Notes: generated from the sequence alone by a model not told the origin. 64,000 nucleotides of DNA from Sphaerothrix epifaneia (GCF_042788235.1 NZ_JBHZOL010000089.1:5366-69365); one strand, 5' to 3'; shown: positions 24,144-33,364, counted from the stretch's first letter. Numbers and translations: made by a program.

Positions 24144-26051
24144 TTACTCTACGGTGACGCTTTTAGCCAGGTTACGAGGCTGATCCACATCTAAGCCCCG
24201 GCGAGCCGCAATGTGATAAGCCAAAAGCTGTAGCGGAATTACCGTCAAAATGGGAGAGAGCAGTTCGTCTACTTTGGGAACTGGCAACAACGAGTCAAAA
24301 GTATCTTCTGCTTCTGCATCGTTGAGGGGAACCACACCAATCAGTTGGGCATCTCTGGCCTTGGCCTCTTGGGCATTAGACAACACCTTTTCGTAGACTG
24401 AACCTGGCATGGCGATCGCCACAACTGGCACCTTAGCGTCTAGTAGTGCAATTGGCCCATGTTTCATTTCACCTGCCGGATAACCTTCTGCATGGATGTA
24501 GCTAATTTCCTTCAGCTTCAGCGCCCCTTCTAGGGCAATTGGAAAGTTGATCCCCCGACCGAGGAAAATAAAATCTTGCGTTTCGGCAAAATCGTGGGCT
24601 AGCTCTTCGATATAGCGCTCTTGGCTCTCCAACACCAGCTCAATCTGGGCTGGCAACTGGCGCATTTCTTCGACGATGGCATGAATGCGTTCTGACGATA
24701 AGGTTTTGCGGATATAGGCCAGCTCTAAAGCCAAAAAGTAAAAAGCCATCACCTGAGCCGTGAAGGTTTTAGTGGCAGCTACCCCAATCTCAATGCCTGC
24801 GTGTGTATCAATAATATGGGGCACCATTCGCGCCAGAGAACTTTCAGCCCGGTTGGTAATGCCCAGCATCCGGGCTTGGAACTGAGGGTCTGGCTGCTGC
24901 GATCGCCGTGACTGTTCCATTTCTAAAGCAGCCAGGGTATCTGCGGTTTCGCCCGATTGCGTCACTCCAATGGTGAGTGTGTTGGGCATCAGCGGCGAGG
25001 GCGAGTAGCGAAACTCCGAGGCATACTGCACCATCGTCGGAATATTGGCCAGTTGCTCTAACAAATGCTTGCCCACCAAACTTGCATGCCAGCTCGTACC
25101 GCAAGCAACAATTTGAATATGTTCTAGACCCTGAAGCAGATCGGGAGCTAGCCCTAAGCGAATGGGAGAAGTACCGTTGTTTTCTAGGCTCCAAGCTGCA
25201 TCAATGTACGTTTCAATGCCTGTGCGCACCACACCAGGCTGCTCATAGATTTCTTTGAGCATGAAATGTTTGAACCCCTGCTTTTCCACCATGATGGGGT
25301 TCCAGTTGAGCGTGCGAGGAAATTTCTTCAGGCGATCGCCCGCAAACGTATAAACCTCAACTCCCATTGGCGTTAGCCGAGCCAGTTCACCATTTTCTAA
25401 AGGCAACACAGCCCGCGTATGCGGCACAATTGCAGGTGTATCTGAAGCGCAGAAAAACTCTCCCTGACCAAAACCAATCACCAGAGGCGCTTGCTGCCGC
25501 ACCACAATCAGTTCATCGGAAAAGTCTACACAAATAATCGCCAGCGCAAAGGCTCCTTGCAAACAATTAGCCGCTAAGCGTACCGCCTCTAAAAAAAGTG
25601 ACTGCAAACTGAGCGGACTCAAATGGTGGGGCGGATTTTTCATAAATTCCGCAATCAGATGAGGCACCACTTCTGTATCCGTGTCAGAAAGAAACTTATG
25701 CCCTTTAGCTTTGAGGTCTTCGCGGAGTTCTCGGTAGTTTTCAATAATGCCGTTTTGAACAACAGCAAGGCGACGGGCTGTGTCAGTATGGGGATGGGCG
25801 TTGTATTCTTCTGGCTTGCCATGAGTGGCCCAGCGAGTATGGCCAATGCCAACTCTTGCCAGATTTTCATAGCCTGCTAGCTTATCTTGCAGGTTTTGCA
25901 GCTTGCCTTTAGCCCGGACACACTGTAGTTCACCTTCTGAAATAGTGGCTACACCCGCAGAGTCATAGCCGCGATACTCTAGCTTTTGCAACCCTTCTAG
26001 CAAAATATTGCTAGCGGGGCGAGTGCCAATGTATCCAACGATTCCGCACAT
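24144..26051 (-). CDS. glmS: Glutamine-fructose-6-phosphate aminotransferase (isomerizing)
   Basis: GlmS makes glucosamine 6-phosphate from fructose 6-phosphate and glutamine, the entry to UDP-GlcNAc for peptidoglycan and lipopolysaccharide. The N-terminal nucleophile follows the initiator Met (MCGIVGYIG, so Cys1 after processing), and the glutaminase motifs GHTRWATHG and LSDTDTEVVPHL are present. Two SIS isomerase domains follow (CGTSWHASLVGKHL; TQSGETADTLAAL; GRGINFPIALEGALKLKEIS). The C-terminus ends DQPRNLAKSVTVE as expected. No glmS ribozyme is evident upstream, as is usual outside Firmicutes. Confidence 0.97.
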   Translation of the reverse strand: MCGIVGYIGTRPASNILLEGLQKLEYRGYDSAGVATISEGELQCVRAKGKLQNLQDKLAGYENLARVGIGHTRWATHGKPEEYNAHPHTDTARRLAVVQNGIIENYRELREDLKAKGHKFLSDTDTEVVPHLIAEFMKNPPHHLSPLSLQSLFLEAVRLAANCLQGAFALAIICVDFSDELIVVRQQAPLVIGFGQGEFFCASDTPAIVPHTRAVLPLENGELARLTPMGVEVYTFAGDRLKKFPRTLNWNPIMVEKQGFKHFMLKEIYEQPGVVRTGIETYIDAAWSLENNGTSPIRLGLAPDLLQGLEHIQIVACGTSWHASLVGKHLLEQLANIPTMVQYASEFRYSPSPLMPNTLTIGVTQSGETADTLAALEMEQSRRSQQPDPQFQARMLGITNRAESSLARMVPHIIDTHAGIEIGVAATKTFTAQVMAFYFLALELAYIRKTLSSERIHAIVEEMRQLPAQIELVLESQERYIEELAHDFAETQDFIFLGRGINFPIALEGALKLKEISYIHAEGYPAGEMKHGPIALLDAKVPVVAIAMPGSVYEKVLSNAQEAKARDAQLIGVVPLNDAEAEDTFDSLLPVPKVDELLSPILTVIPLQLLAYHIAARRGLDVDQPRNLAKSVTVE

Positions 26052-26152
26052 AAAGTTGACTCCTTGCCCAGTAAACTGAAGATCATAAGATCATACATTC
26101 GTTATCTAGCTTGTAACGCTAGCTTAACGAGCTTGACTGCTCAATAGAATAC

Positions 26153-26377
26153 ATGCTGGGGTCAATAGCGAAGATTTTATCTATCGCTGCTCTGTTGCTG
26201 CTGATGACTTCTATTAGTCCTCTGGTTGAGGCGAAGCTGGCTACGTCACTTAAAGACTATGCCAAAAAACGACCAAACCAGCTTGCGGAGATATTGACCC
26301 AGATTGAGAGTCTGAAAGCTGCCATGTGGTTTTTCATAGCTCTAGTGCTATCAGCCAATGTTTTCAAACAAGATTGA
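26153..26377 (+). CDS. Small hypothetical membrane protein (74 residues)
   Basis: Two hydrophobic segments (IAKILSIAALLLLMTSISPL and MWFFIALVLSANVF) flank a short polar loop with basic residues (KDYAKKRPNQ). It lies between glmS (divergent, 101 bases) and a kinase gene (99 bases). No family recognised; it is supported by its membrane-protein composition and position only. Confidence 0.45.
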   Translation: MLGSIAKILSIAALLLLMTSISPLVEAKLATSLKDYAKKRPNQLAEILTQIESLKAAMWFFIALVLSANVFKQD

Positions 26378-26476
26378 TCTGCGGTAGCTTTTCACTTAAT
26401 GCCATTGGGGTTCATAGCCATTTTGCGCTGAGATTGCTTAGCGGTTGTCTAAGACGTCTAAATTTACCGTATAAAC

Positions 26477-27670
26477 ATGAATGATCTGGGTCAGGCCTTG
26501 CTCCGTAAGGTGAAGCCAATTACTAAAGAATGGATTCAAACCGTTTGCTCTGACCGCGAGATTGATAGCGTTCAGAAGCTCACCTATGAAGCGATTTACG
26601 ATAGCTTACCTCAGGTATTAGAAGCGATCGCTACGCTACTTAGCGACAACATTCAAGATAATACAGAAGGATTAAACTGCAATAGCTTAGAGCACGGTAT
26701 TGTCCGAGCCGACCAGGGGTTTGACGCCTCAGAAATTGCCCGCGAATATCGGATTCTACGCGAAGTTATTTTTTCTGCTCTAGAAGAAGATCTGCTAACC
26801 GGAACAGCGTTAGAAGTGCTACAGGCCACGCGATCGATTAACGCCGTTCTCGATCACGTCATCATTTTGAGTTTAGAAAGCTACATTGAACGGCGGTTGA
26901 CAGCCTTAGTCAAAATCGAAGATCAGCTTGTTTTAACCGGGCAAGAACTCAATCGACTCGCCCAAATTCACCAAGAACAGCTTTCACAACTGGCTCACGA
27001 ACTTAAAAATCCGCTAAACTCGCTGCTGGGCTTTTCCAGTTTGCTCATGAAAAAGTTTCAAAATCGGATTGACACTGGAGAAGGTCATCCCGCCGATTTG
27101 CAAAACATCGAGCGCGTCATTCGAAACGGGCGTCACATTTTAGCGCTGATCAACAATAGCCTGGATATGGCTCGCTCTGAACTAGAGCAGCAACAGCTAG
27201 ATGTGGAAACCTTTGCTTTGCGAGAGCTGTTAGATGATCTGGTTGCTAATATTGTGCCTCTGGCTCAGCGTAAGCAGCTTACTGTGGTGCTAGAAAGCGA
27301 TCGCGCCCCCACTGAGATTACAACCGATGCAGTGCGCTTGCGGCAAATTATCAGCAACCTCCTGAGCAACGCAGTACGCTATACCAAGGTGGGAATCATC
27401 CGCATCATTTGCCAGCAGCCAGACGCCCAAAGCTGGTCAATTGCAATTGTAGATACTGGCGTTGGTATTTCTGCCGAAATGCAAGAGCGCATTTTTGAAC
27501 CCTACTTCCGCGTCAATTCACCTCATTCAACGGACGAAGAAGGCACTGGTTTAGGGCTGGCCATTGTCAAGCGGCTAGTCACCTTACTGCAAGGCCAGAT
27601 CGAACTTATATCAGTCCCCAACCAAGGCTCTACGTTTACCCTCACTTTTCCGATCAGGCTAGCGACCTAG
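26477..27670 (+). CDS. Sensor histidine kinase with RsbRD-like N-terminal domain
   Basis: A 397-residue soluble kinase. Residues about 10-150 look like the RsbRD N-terminal helical domain (ITKEWIQTV, GFDASEIAREYRILREVI), a putative sensory domain also found before STAS domains in stress proteins. The HisKA box is LSQLAHELKNPLNSLLGFSS (phosphoacceptor His in AHELKNP), then the N box (RQIISNLLSNAVRYT), G1 (DTGVGIS), F box and G2 (GTGLGLAIV). No receiver is attached and no response regulator is adjacent, so the partner is elsewhere. The signal is unknown. Confidence 0.9.
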   Translation: MNDLGQALLRKVKPITKEWIQTVCSDREIDSVQKLTYEAIYDSLPQVLEAIATLLSDNIQDNTEGLNCNSLEHGIVRADQGFDASEIAREYRILREVIFSALEEDLLTGTALEVLQATRSINAVLDHVIILSLESYIERRLTALVKIEDQLVLTGQELNRLAQIHQEQLSQLAHELKNPLNSLLGFSSLLMKKFQNRIDTGEGHPADLQNIERVIRNGRHILALINNSLDMARSELEQQQLDVETFALRELLDDLVANIVPLAQRKQLTVVLESDRAPTEITTDAVRLRQIISNLLSNAVRYTKVGIIRIICQQPDAQSWSIAIVDTGVGISAEMQERIFEPYFRVNSPHSTDEEGTGLGLAIVKRLVTLLQGQIELISVPNQGSTFTLTFPIRLAT

Positions 27671-27754
27671 CCAGTCTCTGTTGTTCGCAGCAGCTACCCC
27701 TATGGGTTAGACCGCTGCTTGACGTCTTTACCTACCTACTAGTAGAATAATGTC

Positions 27755-28339
27755 ATGGACAGCGGCGACACTAAAACCCAAATTCTTGATAGTGCTCAGG
27801 CGCTCATTGAGCGAGTAGGCATTAATGCCATGAGCTATCAAGACATCAGCAAGGCAGTCAACATTCGCAAAGCCAGCATTCACTATCATTTTCCGACAAA
27901 AGATGATCTAGTGGCCGCTTTGCTCGATCGCTATAATGCTGACTTCTTAAGGCAGCTTGAGGCCATTTTAAGTTCTGGGGCTGTGCCTACGGTGAAATTA
28001 CGCCGCTATTGCAGCTTGTTTATTACCAAGCTCAGGTGTGGCGATCAAACTCAAGCCTGCCTTTGCAGCATGCTAGGAGCCGAGCTAGAAACGTTAAAAA
28101 GCCCTTTGGCTCAAAGGGTTTCTAGCTTTTATAGCGCTAATGAAAAACGGCTAGCTCAAATACTGGCGGAAGGACGCGAAAGCGGCGAGTTTGCCTTTCT
28201 CGGAGAAGTTGAGGCAATGTCGCAACTGATGTTCTCTCTGCTAGAAGGGGGCATGTTGATTGCGCGTGCCCAGGGCGGCGTTCCATATTACGAGGCTATC
28301 ATTCGGCAAATGTTGCAGATGGTAGGCGTTAGGGATTAA
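27755..28339 (+). CDS. TetR/AcrR family transcriptional regulator
   Basis: A 194-residue repressor-type protein. The N-terminal helix-turn-helix is typical: SYQDISKAVNIRKASIHYHF, followed by KDDLVAALL. The C-terminal ligand-binding part has three cysteines (in CGDQTQACLCSML), which might make it redox-responsive, as an inference. Only 69 bases separate its stop from the ATG I choose for the next gene, a flavin oxidoreductase, and both run the same way, so it probably regulates that gene and itself. Confidence 0.9.
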   Translation: MDSGDTKTQILDSAQALIERVGINAMSYQDISKAVNIRKASIHYHFPTKDDLVAALLDRYNADFLRQLEAILSSGAVPTVKLRRYCSLFITKLRCGDQTQACLCSMLGAELETLKSPLAQRVSSFYSANEKRLAQILAEGRESGEFAFLGEVEAMSQLMFSLLEGGMLIARAQGGVPYYEAIIRQMLQMVGVRD

Positions 28340-28408
28340 TTTTTGCAGATCTATCTACCTTCTGATAGGTCAAAACCGACTACAGCTTGCAAACGTTTAG
28401 AGATCACT

Positions 28409-29398
28409 ATGCTTTTAACCAAAAACAATCTTGGCGATCGCAGCGATCGCATTTATGACGCCATTGTGGTTGGCGGTGGCGCTGGTGGGCTTTCGGCAGG
28501 TATCTATCTACAACGCTACCTGCTCAATAGCCTGGTCATTGATAAAGGCAAAGCTCGCTCTTTCTGGATGCAGGAGTTGCACAACTATTTAGGACTCTCC
28601 CCCGACACCCCCGGTCGCGAGTTGCTAACCCAGGGTAAAGACCATTACCTTTCAGTGGGCGGCGATTATCTCAATGCTTTTGTAGAAGAGGTCACCGATG
28701 AAGGGGAAACCTTTTTGGTTAAAGTCAAAGTTGGACGCAAAAACAGCATTGAACACACTTTTCGCACTCGCTATCTGATTGCCGGTAGCGGCATCATTGA
28801 TCATTTGCCGCAACTCAGCAACATGCAAAACGTGTTCGACTATGCTGGTTACAACCTTCATGTTTGCCTGATCTGTGATGGTTATGAAATTGCCGATCAG
28901 CGAGTTGGGGTTTTTGCTAGCAGCGAAGCGGCCTTGGGCGTAGCCGATCCCCTCCGTTGGTTCACGCCAGAGATTACCCTGTTTACCCATGGCCAGTTTT
29001 CTGTTAGCCCCGAAAAACGCCAGCATTACGAAAATTTAGGCTTCACCCTGATAGAAACGCCCATTCAACAGTTTGTGGGTCAACATCACCAGATGACGGG
29101 CGTTGAACTCATCGATGGTACCGTCGTACCGCTAGAGGCAGGTTTGATCTCAATGGGTTCTCGCTTTCACACGGACTATCTTGAAGGGTTGAATCTAGAG
29201 AAAAAAGGAAACAACCTGGTAACTGACGACATGCGGCGGACATCCCATCCTCGCGTTTTCGCAATTGGCGACTTAAAAGTAGGCTTAAATCAAGTCGTCA
29301 TTGCGGCTGCTGATGGTGCCCTGGCAGCCACTCAAATCTGGCGTGATATTCGCCGAGTAGAAGGAACCCGGCGCGTCCGCATGCGTTCGGCAGCCTAA
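28409..29398 (+). CDS. Thioredoxin-reductase-like FAD oxidoreductase
   Basis: A 329-residue flavoprotein of the thioredoxin reductase family. The FAD motif GGGAGGLSAGIYL starts at residue 22, and a redox pair sits in CLICDGYE (Cys153 and Cys156), as in NADPH thioredoxin reductases. The second FAD motif reads FAIGDL. The second dinucleotide site, expected as GxGxxA after the CxxC, reads instead VGVFASSEAALG, lacking the glycines. It may therefore take electrons from a donor other than NADPH, as some cyanobacterial relatives do. The ATG at 28409 is chosen over a TTG 66 bases upstream. It follows the TetR gene. Confidence 0.87.
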   Translation: MLLTKNNLGDRSDRIYDAIVVGGGAGGLSAGIYLQRYLLNSLVIDKGKARSFWMQELHNYLGLSPDTPGRELLTQGKDHYLSVGGDYLNAFVEEVTDEGETFLVKVKVGRKNSIEHTFRTRYLIAGSGIIDHLPQLSNMQNVFDYAGYNLHVCLICDGYEIADQRVGVFASSEAALGVADPLRWFTPEITLFTHGQFSVSPEKRQHYENLGFTLIETPIQQFVGQHHQMTGVELIDGTVVPLEAGLISMGSRFHTDYLEGLNLEKKGNNLVTDDMRRTSHPRVFAIGDLKVGLNQVVIAAADGALAATQIWRDIRRVEGTRRVRMRSAA

Positions 29399-30010
29399 GG
29401 CTCCTAAGGCTTAGCAGCCAGTAAAAACCACAGGCTAGACCAAGCTTAAACAGGGCTTGCTTCACCCCAGCCTTAGCTGGGGTGCCCCGCTTTATGCCCA
29501 ACCTGGTACTTGAGTTTGCCCTAATCCTCAGTTGAGGCAGGGGGATAGCTACCGCAGACCGCCTTTTGCTGACTAATAGCAGGTTGGCTTTGAACTGTAT
29601 CGCCCGGTCAACCAGACAGTACCGCTGATATAGCCGTAGCCACAAGCTCTGTCGTTAGCTACAACCAGTAAACAACAGGGCTACATTTGCCGCGATCGCT
29701 GAGTTTTGCTAGCAGATCCATGCGTTCAGCCAGCTAAAAGCGCGGATCTGATAAGCTAGAAACAGGAAACAGGCTCTAACCCTATAGCGGCCTGGTGGTC
29801 AGCAGCCTCGAAAGAAGTTTTTATGCCTCTTTTGAGCAAATTGCTTTGCCAAATAAACCAAAACCCACCTTGAGATGCTAGAGTGATGGCAGAGAATGAA
29901 TATCGGTTGCAGCATTTGTTTCTAGTATTAACGAGTCTTTGCGTTTTTCCATTGACAGATTTCTCTCCGAAATTTCCCTCTTCATGTTCCTTTAATTTTG
30001 GAGATACTCC
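29399..30010. other. Long non-coding region before the RNA-binding protein gene
   Basis: No real gene is seen in these 612 bases. A perfect 9-bp stem, CACCCCAGC (29463-29471) with GCTGGGGTG (29476-29484), probably ends the oxidoreductase transcript. Further on, CAGATCC (29713-29719) can pair with GGATCTG (29744-29750), with a CTAGC/GCTAG extension outside it. Long, folded leaders are usual for cold-inducible cyanobacterial rbp genes; whether this is one cannot be told here. Confidence 0.5.
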
Positions 30011-30322
30011 ATGTCAATCTATGTAGGTAACCTGTCTTATGAGGTTACAGAAGCCGATCTAACCGCAGTTTTTGCAGAGTATGGATCAGTTAAGCGGGTA
30101 CAACTGCCTACCGATCGGGAAACGGGCCGGATGCGCGGCTTTGGTTTTGTCGAAATGAGTGCAGAATCCGAAGAAACTGCCGCCATTGAAGCCCTAGACG
30201 GTGCTGAGTGGATGGGTCGTGATCTTAAAGTTAACAAGGCCAAGCCTCGCGAAAATCGCGGTGGTGGCGGTTCTTTCGGTGGCGGTGGCGGTCGTAGAAA
30301 CAACTTCTCCCGCAACTACTAA
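30011..30322 (+). CDS. Glycine-rich RNA-binding protein, RRM type
   Basis: A 103-residue protein with a single RNA-recognition motif: RNP2 is IYVGNLSYEV at residue 3, and RNP1 is RGFGFVEM. The C-terminal 25 residues are Gly/Arg/Ser-rich (RGGGGSFGGGGGRRNNFSRN). Cyanobacterial Rbp proteins bind mRNA; several are cold-induced, and some help localise photosynthetic mRNAs at the thylakoid. A GGAG site stands 10 bases before the ATG. A strong terminator follows 104 bases later. Confidence 0.95.
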   Translation: MSIYVGNLSYEVTEADLTAVFAEYGSVKRVQLPTDRETGRMRGFGFVEMSAESEETAAIEALDGAEWMGRDLKVNKAKPRENRGGGGSFGGGGGRRNNFSRNY

Positions 30323-30426
30323 AGCTTAAGCCTAAGCCTATATCGCTTCAGCCTTTCCGGCATCGCTGAAGTTGGTTAGCTTTTACGATGTCAGTCGTTT
30401 GGTTGTAGAAACTAAATTTTGACTGT

Positions 30427-30460
30427 AAGGATCCAGACACAATGTCTGGATCCTTTTTTG
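30427..30460 (+). terminator. Strong terminator downstream of the rbp gene
   Basis: A perfect 13-bp stem, AAGGATCCAGACA (30427-30439) with TGTCTGGATCCTT (30443-30455), three-base loop, running into a tract of T's to 30459. It separates rbp from trxA. Confidence 0.9.
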
Positions 30461-30559
30461 TTTGACGTCAACAGCCTGTTTGATCAGTCGCTTTACGGTT
30501 GCCCTGGTGCCTTGGCCGTGACAGCACTGTGAGACAATACTGTTTTACAGGAGATATTT

Positions 30560-30883
30560 ATGACCGCTGCTTATATTCAAAATGAAGCTGAGTTCAACCA
30601 GTTGCTAGAATCTGAAGCCGTGCTGGTGGTAGACTGCACGGCTTCTTGGTGTGGGCCTTGCAAACTCATTGCGCCTTTGATCGATCAGTTAGAAGAAGCC
30701 TATCGCGATCGCGCCAAAGTTTTTAAGCTCGATCTTGACGAAAACAAGCCAGTCGCCAAGCGATTTGGCATTCGCAGCATTCCTGCCGTCATGTTTTTTA
30801 AGCAAGGAGAGCTAGCTGAAACCCTCGTAGGAGCCAAACCCTATGAAGAATTTAGTGGCGCTCTCGACAAGCACTTAGCCTAA
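30560..30883 (+). CDS. trxA: Thioredoxin, m/x-type single-domain
   Basis: A 107-residue cytosolic thioredoxin with the active site WCGPC and the conserved cis-proline region SIPAVMFF. It reduces disulfides in target enzymes; in cyanobacteria these include Calvin-cycle enzymes, so it may act on products encoded nearby. ACAGGAGA stands 6 bases before the ATG. The start of the gene lies about 100 bases after the rbp terminator, and it converges on rbcS. It is not fused to, or next to, the reductase-like flavoprotein at 28409. Confidence 0.93.
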   Translation: MTAAYIQNEAEFNQLLESEAVLVVDCTASWCGPCKLIAPLIDQLEEAYRDRAKVFKLDLDENKPVAKRFGIRSIPAVMFFKQGELAETLVGAKPYEEFSGALDKHLA

Positions 30884-30912
30884 AAAAAGGGTGGGCTTAT
30901 CGCCCACCCTAC
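30882..30912. terminator. Bidirectional terminator between trxA and rbcS
   Basis: AGGGTGGGC (30888-30896) pairs with GCCCACCCT (30902-30910) over a five-base loop. An A-run (AAAAAAA) lies to the left, giving a T-run on the minus strand, so it mainly ends the rbcL-rbcX-rbcS transcript; it also lies just past the trxA stop. Confidence 0.8.
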
Positions 30913-30937
30913 GACCTTTTAGGAAGCTTTATTCGGC

Positions 30938-31279
30938 TTAGTAGCGATAGCTGCTGCCACCGGGCTTATGCACAATAAAGCTGAGAATTTGGCACTGCTT
31001 GACGTTGTCAAATCCTACCACCCGCACAAAGCAGTTAGGATACTCGGAGCGGCAAGCCTGCACTTCATCCAAAACTTCGCGAGTAGAGTTTGCCTTAAAC
31101 AGAGGCAGCTTCCACATCGTCCAGTAGTAAACTTCAGGATCCGAAGTTTCGTTAAACTCAACTGCCGGAATATAGCCCATCTTGAGAATATAAGAAATTT
31201 GCTTCTCAATTTGCGCATCTGTTAGGGGCGGCAGGTAAGAAAGAGTTTCGTAACGACGCTCTTTAGGCAGAGTTTTCAT
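30938..31279 (-). CDS. rbcS: Ribulose bisphosphate carboxylase small subunit
   Basis: A 113-residue Rubisco small subunit, starting MKTLPKERRYETLSYLPPL and with the conserved YWTMWKLPLF and EYPNCFVRVVGFDN stretches. Eight copies cap the large-subunit octamer. There is no transit peptide, as expected in a prokaryote. It is the last gene of rbcL-rbcX-rbcS, 108 bases after rbcX. Confidence 0.97.
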   Translation of the reverse strand: MKTLPKERRYETLSYLPPLTDAQIEKQISYILKMGYIPAVEFNETSDPEVYYWTMWKLPLFKANSTREVLDEVQACRSEYPNCFVRVVGFDNVKQCQILSFIVHKPGGSSYRY

Positions 31280-31387
31280 AATTCTTAGAGAGTTGTTGGT
31301 TGAAACAAACAGTTAGACAGGGTTGGTGAAGGGTTGATGGTTAATTGCTTTCGCTTGGACCACAATTAATTCATCTCTGTTTGCCCT

Positions 31388-31774
31388 TCAATCAGCCGAA
31401 TTTTCAGATTCAGGATTCGCTTCCACATCAGACAAAGTCATCTGGGTAGCTCGCTCTAGATATTGACGACGGTGCTCCATGTTGGCCTGCTGGATGCTAG
31501 CATTTACCATTTCTGGTAAAAATTCAGCAATTTCTTCAGCAATATGCTGCCGAACGGTCATAATGCGAACGGCTAAATCGGGTTGCTCTTGCAATAGCGC
31601 CTGCAAAAATGCTTCGCCATCTTGCAGTTTTTCACGCGTGGCAAACGAATTAAGCCAGTAAGACCGAGGCAAATTGGTTTCTCGTAACTGACCGAGGACT
31701 GTACGCACTGCTTGGTAAGTAAGATAGCTTACCGTCACCTTAGCGGTGTCTTTGGCAATTTGTTTTAAATCCAT
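31388..31774 (-). CDS. rbcX: Rubisco assembly chaperone RbcX
   Basis: RbcX is a dimeric chaperone that binds the C-terminal tail of nascent RbcL and helps form the RbcL8 core. The product of 128 residues starts at the ATG at 31774 (MDLKQIAKDTAKVTVSYLTY); an upstream in-frame extension of 24 codons is in the rbcL-rbcX spacer and unlikely. The YLTYQAVRTVLGQLRETN and REKLQDGEAFLQAL segments are typical, and the acidic C-terminal tail is variable in the family. Its place between rbcL and rbcS is the common order. Confidence 0.95.
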   Translation of the reverse strand: MDLKQIAKDTAKVTVSYLTYQAVRTVLGQLRETNLPRSYWLNSFATREKLQDGEAFLQALLQEQPDLAVRIMTVRQHIAEEIAEFLPEMVNASIQQANMEHRRQYLERATQMTLSDVEANPESENSAD

Positions 31775-31930
31775 CGATCTACGAAAACCCTGGGCGATGA
31801 TTCCCCGCCAGCAGTTTGAGAGCGGATTAGCCTCATTAAAGACCAAGTTAGATCAGCGTTTGGTGTCATGGGCAGCAGTTGATTAGGGCTGCTGCCCATC
31901 CCAAACAACTCACTCGCCGTCAAAACTGGA

Positions 31931-33364
31931 TTAGAGCTTGTCCATCGTTTCGAATTCGAACTTGATTTCCTTCCAAAGTTCACAAGCAGCCTGTAGTTCA
32001 GGCGACCACTTGCAAGCTTCACGGATGACATCGCCACCTTCGCGTACCAGGTCACGGCCTTCGTTACGGGCTTGAACGCAAGCTTCTAGTGCTACGCGGT
32101 TAGCGGTTGCACCCGGTGCATTCCCCCAAGGGTGACCCAATGTGCCCCCACCAAATTGGAGAACGGAATCATCACCAAAGATTTCAACTAGGGCTGGCAT
32201 GTGCCATACGTGAATACCACCGGAAGCAACGGCAAAGACACCGCCCATCGAAGCCCAGTCTTGGGTGAAGTAGATACCGCGAGACTTGTCTTTTTCGATG
32301 TAGTTTTCGCGCAGCAGGTCAATAAAGCCCAGGGTGCTTTCGCGATCGCCTTCCAGCTTACCCACAACTGTACCCGTGTGGATGTGGTCACCTCCAGACA
32401 TCCGCAAGCACTTAGCCAAAACGCGGAAGTGCATACCGTGGTTGCGCTGACGGTCAATTACCGCGTGCATAGCTCGGTGAATGTGCAGGAGCAAACCATT
32501 ATCGCGGCACCACTTCGCCAGGGTCGTGTTGGCGGTAAAGCCAGCTGTCAAGAAGTCATGCATGACGATGGGCATTTCGAGTTCTTTGGCGTACTCAGCC
32601 CGCTTGATCATTTCTTCGCAGGTAGCAGCGGTGACGTTGAGGTAGTGCCCTTTAATTTCGCCCGTTTCAGCTTGCGCTTTATGAATTGCGTCAGCGACAA
32701 ACAAGAAGCGATCGCGCCAGCGCTGGAAAGGCTGAGAGTTGATGTTCTCGTCGTCCTTGGTGAAGTCTAGACCACCTCGGAGGCACTCATACACAGCCCG
32801 ACCGTAGTTTTTCGCGGATAAGCCTAGCTTCGGCTTGATGGTGCAGCCCAGCAACGGACGACCATACTTGTTGAGCTTGTCACGCTCGACGGTAATACCG
32901 TGAGGTGGCCCCTGGAAAGTTTTGAGGTAAGCAACGGGAATTCGCAGGTCTTCTAGACGCAGTGCCCGCAGAGCCTTAAAACCAAACACGTTACCTACGA
33001 TGGAGGTCAACATGTTGGTGACAGAACCTTCCTCAAATAGATCGAGCGGATAAGCCACGTAGCAGATGTACTGGTTATCTTCGCCGGGAACAGGTTCAAT
33101 ATCGTAGCAGCGACCTTTATAGCGATCGAGGTCAGTAAGCAGGTCTGTCCACACTGTGGTCCAGGTACCTGTCGAAGATTCTGCAGCCACAGCAGCCGCA
33201 CACTCTTCAGGAGGAACCCCAGGCTGGGGGGTCATCCGGAAGGCAGCCAACAGGTCTGTATCTTTAGGTGTGTAGTCTGGGGTGTAATAGGTCAGCTTAT
33301 AGTCCTTTACACCCGCATCATATCCAGCAGCTTTTGACTGAGTCGTTGTCTGAGAGTAAGACAT
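31931..33364 (-). CDS. rbcL: Ribulose bisphosphate carboxylase large subunit, form IB
   Basis: A 477-residue large subunit that fixes CO2 on ribulose 1,5-bisphosphate. Catalytic elements: KPKLGLSAKNYGRA (active-site Lys), the carbamylated-Lys region GGLDFTKDDENINS, HRAMHAVIDR, and GGGTLGHPWGNAPG. Close similarity to plant-like form IB is shown by TYYTPDYTPKDTDLLAAFRM. The start at 33364 (MSYSQTTTQ) is supported by AGAGGAG just upstream; the open frame extends 14 codons further but without support. Found in carboxysomes. It heads the rbcL-rbcX-rbcS operon. Confidence 0.98.
   Translation of the reverse strand: MSYSQTTTQSKAAGYDAGVKDYKLTYYTPDYTPKDTDLLAAFRMTPQPGVPPEECAAAVAAESSTGTWTTVWTDLLTDLDRYKGRCYDIEPVPGEDNQYICYVAYPLDLFEEGSVTNMLTSIVGNVFGFKALRALRLEDLRIPVAYLKTFQGPPHGITVERDKLNKYGRPLLGCTIKPKLGLSAKNYGRAVYECLRGGLDFTKDDENINSQPFQRWRDRFLFVADAIHKAQAETGEIKGHYLNVTAATCEEMIKRAEYAKELEMPIVMHDFLTAGFTANTTLAKWCRDNGLLLHIHRAMHAVIDRQRNHGMHFRVLAKCLRMSGGDHIHTGTVVGKLEGDRESTLGFIDLLRENYIEKDKSRGIYFTQDWASMGGVFAVASGGIHVWHMPALVEIFGDDSVLQFGGGTLGHPWGNAPGATANRVALEACVQARNEGRDLVREGGDVIREACKWSPELQAACELWKEIKFEFETMDKL

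Noticed and set aside
26052..26152. glmS ribozyme or small RNA-controlled leader before glmS
   Set aside because: The gap is only about 100 bases and has no resemblance to the ribozyme core; such ribozymes are not expected in cyanobacteria.
32201..32770. 189-codon frame antisense to rbcL
   Set aside because: Opposite strand of a conserved, codon-biased gene; no domain visible.
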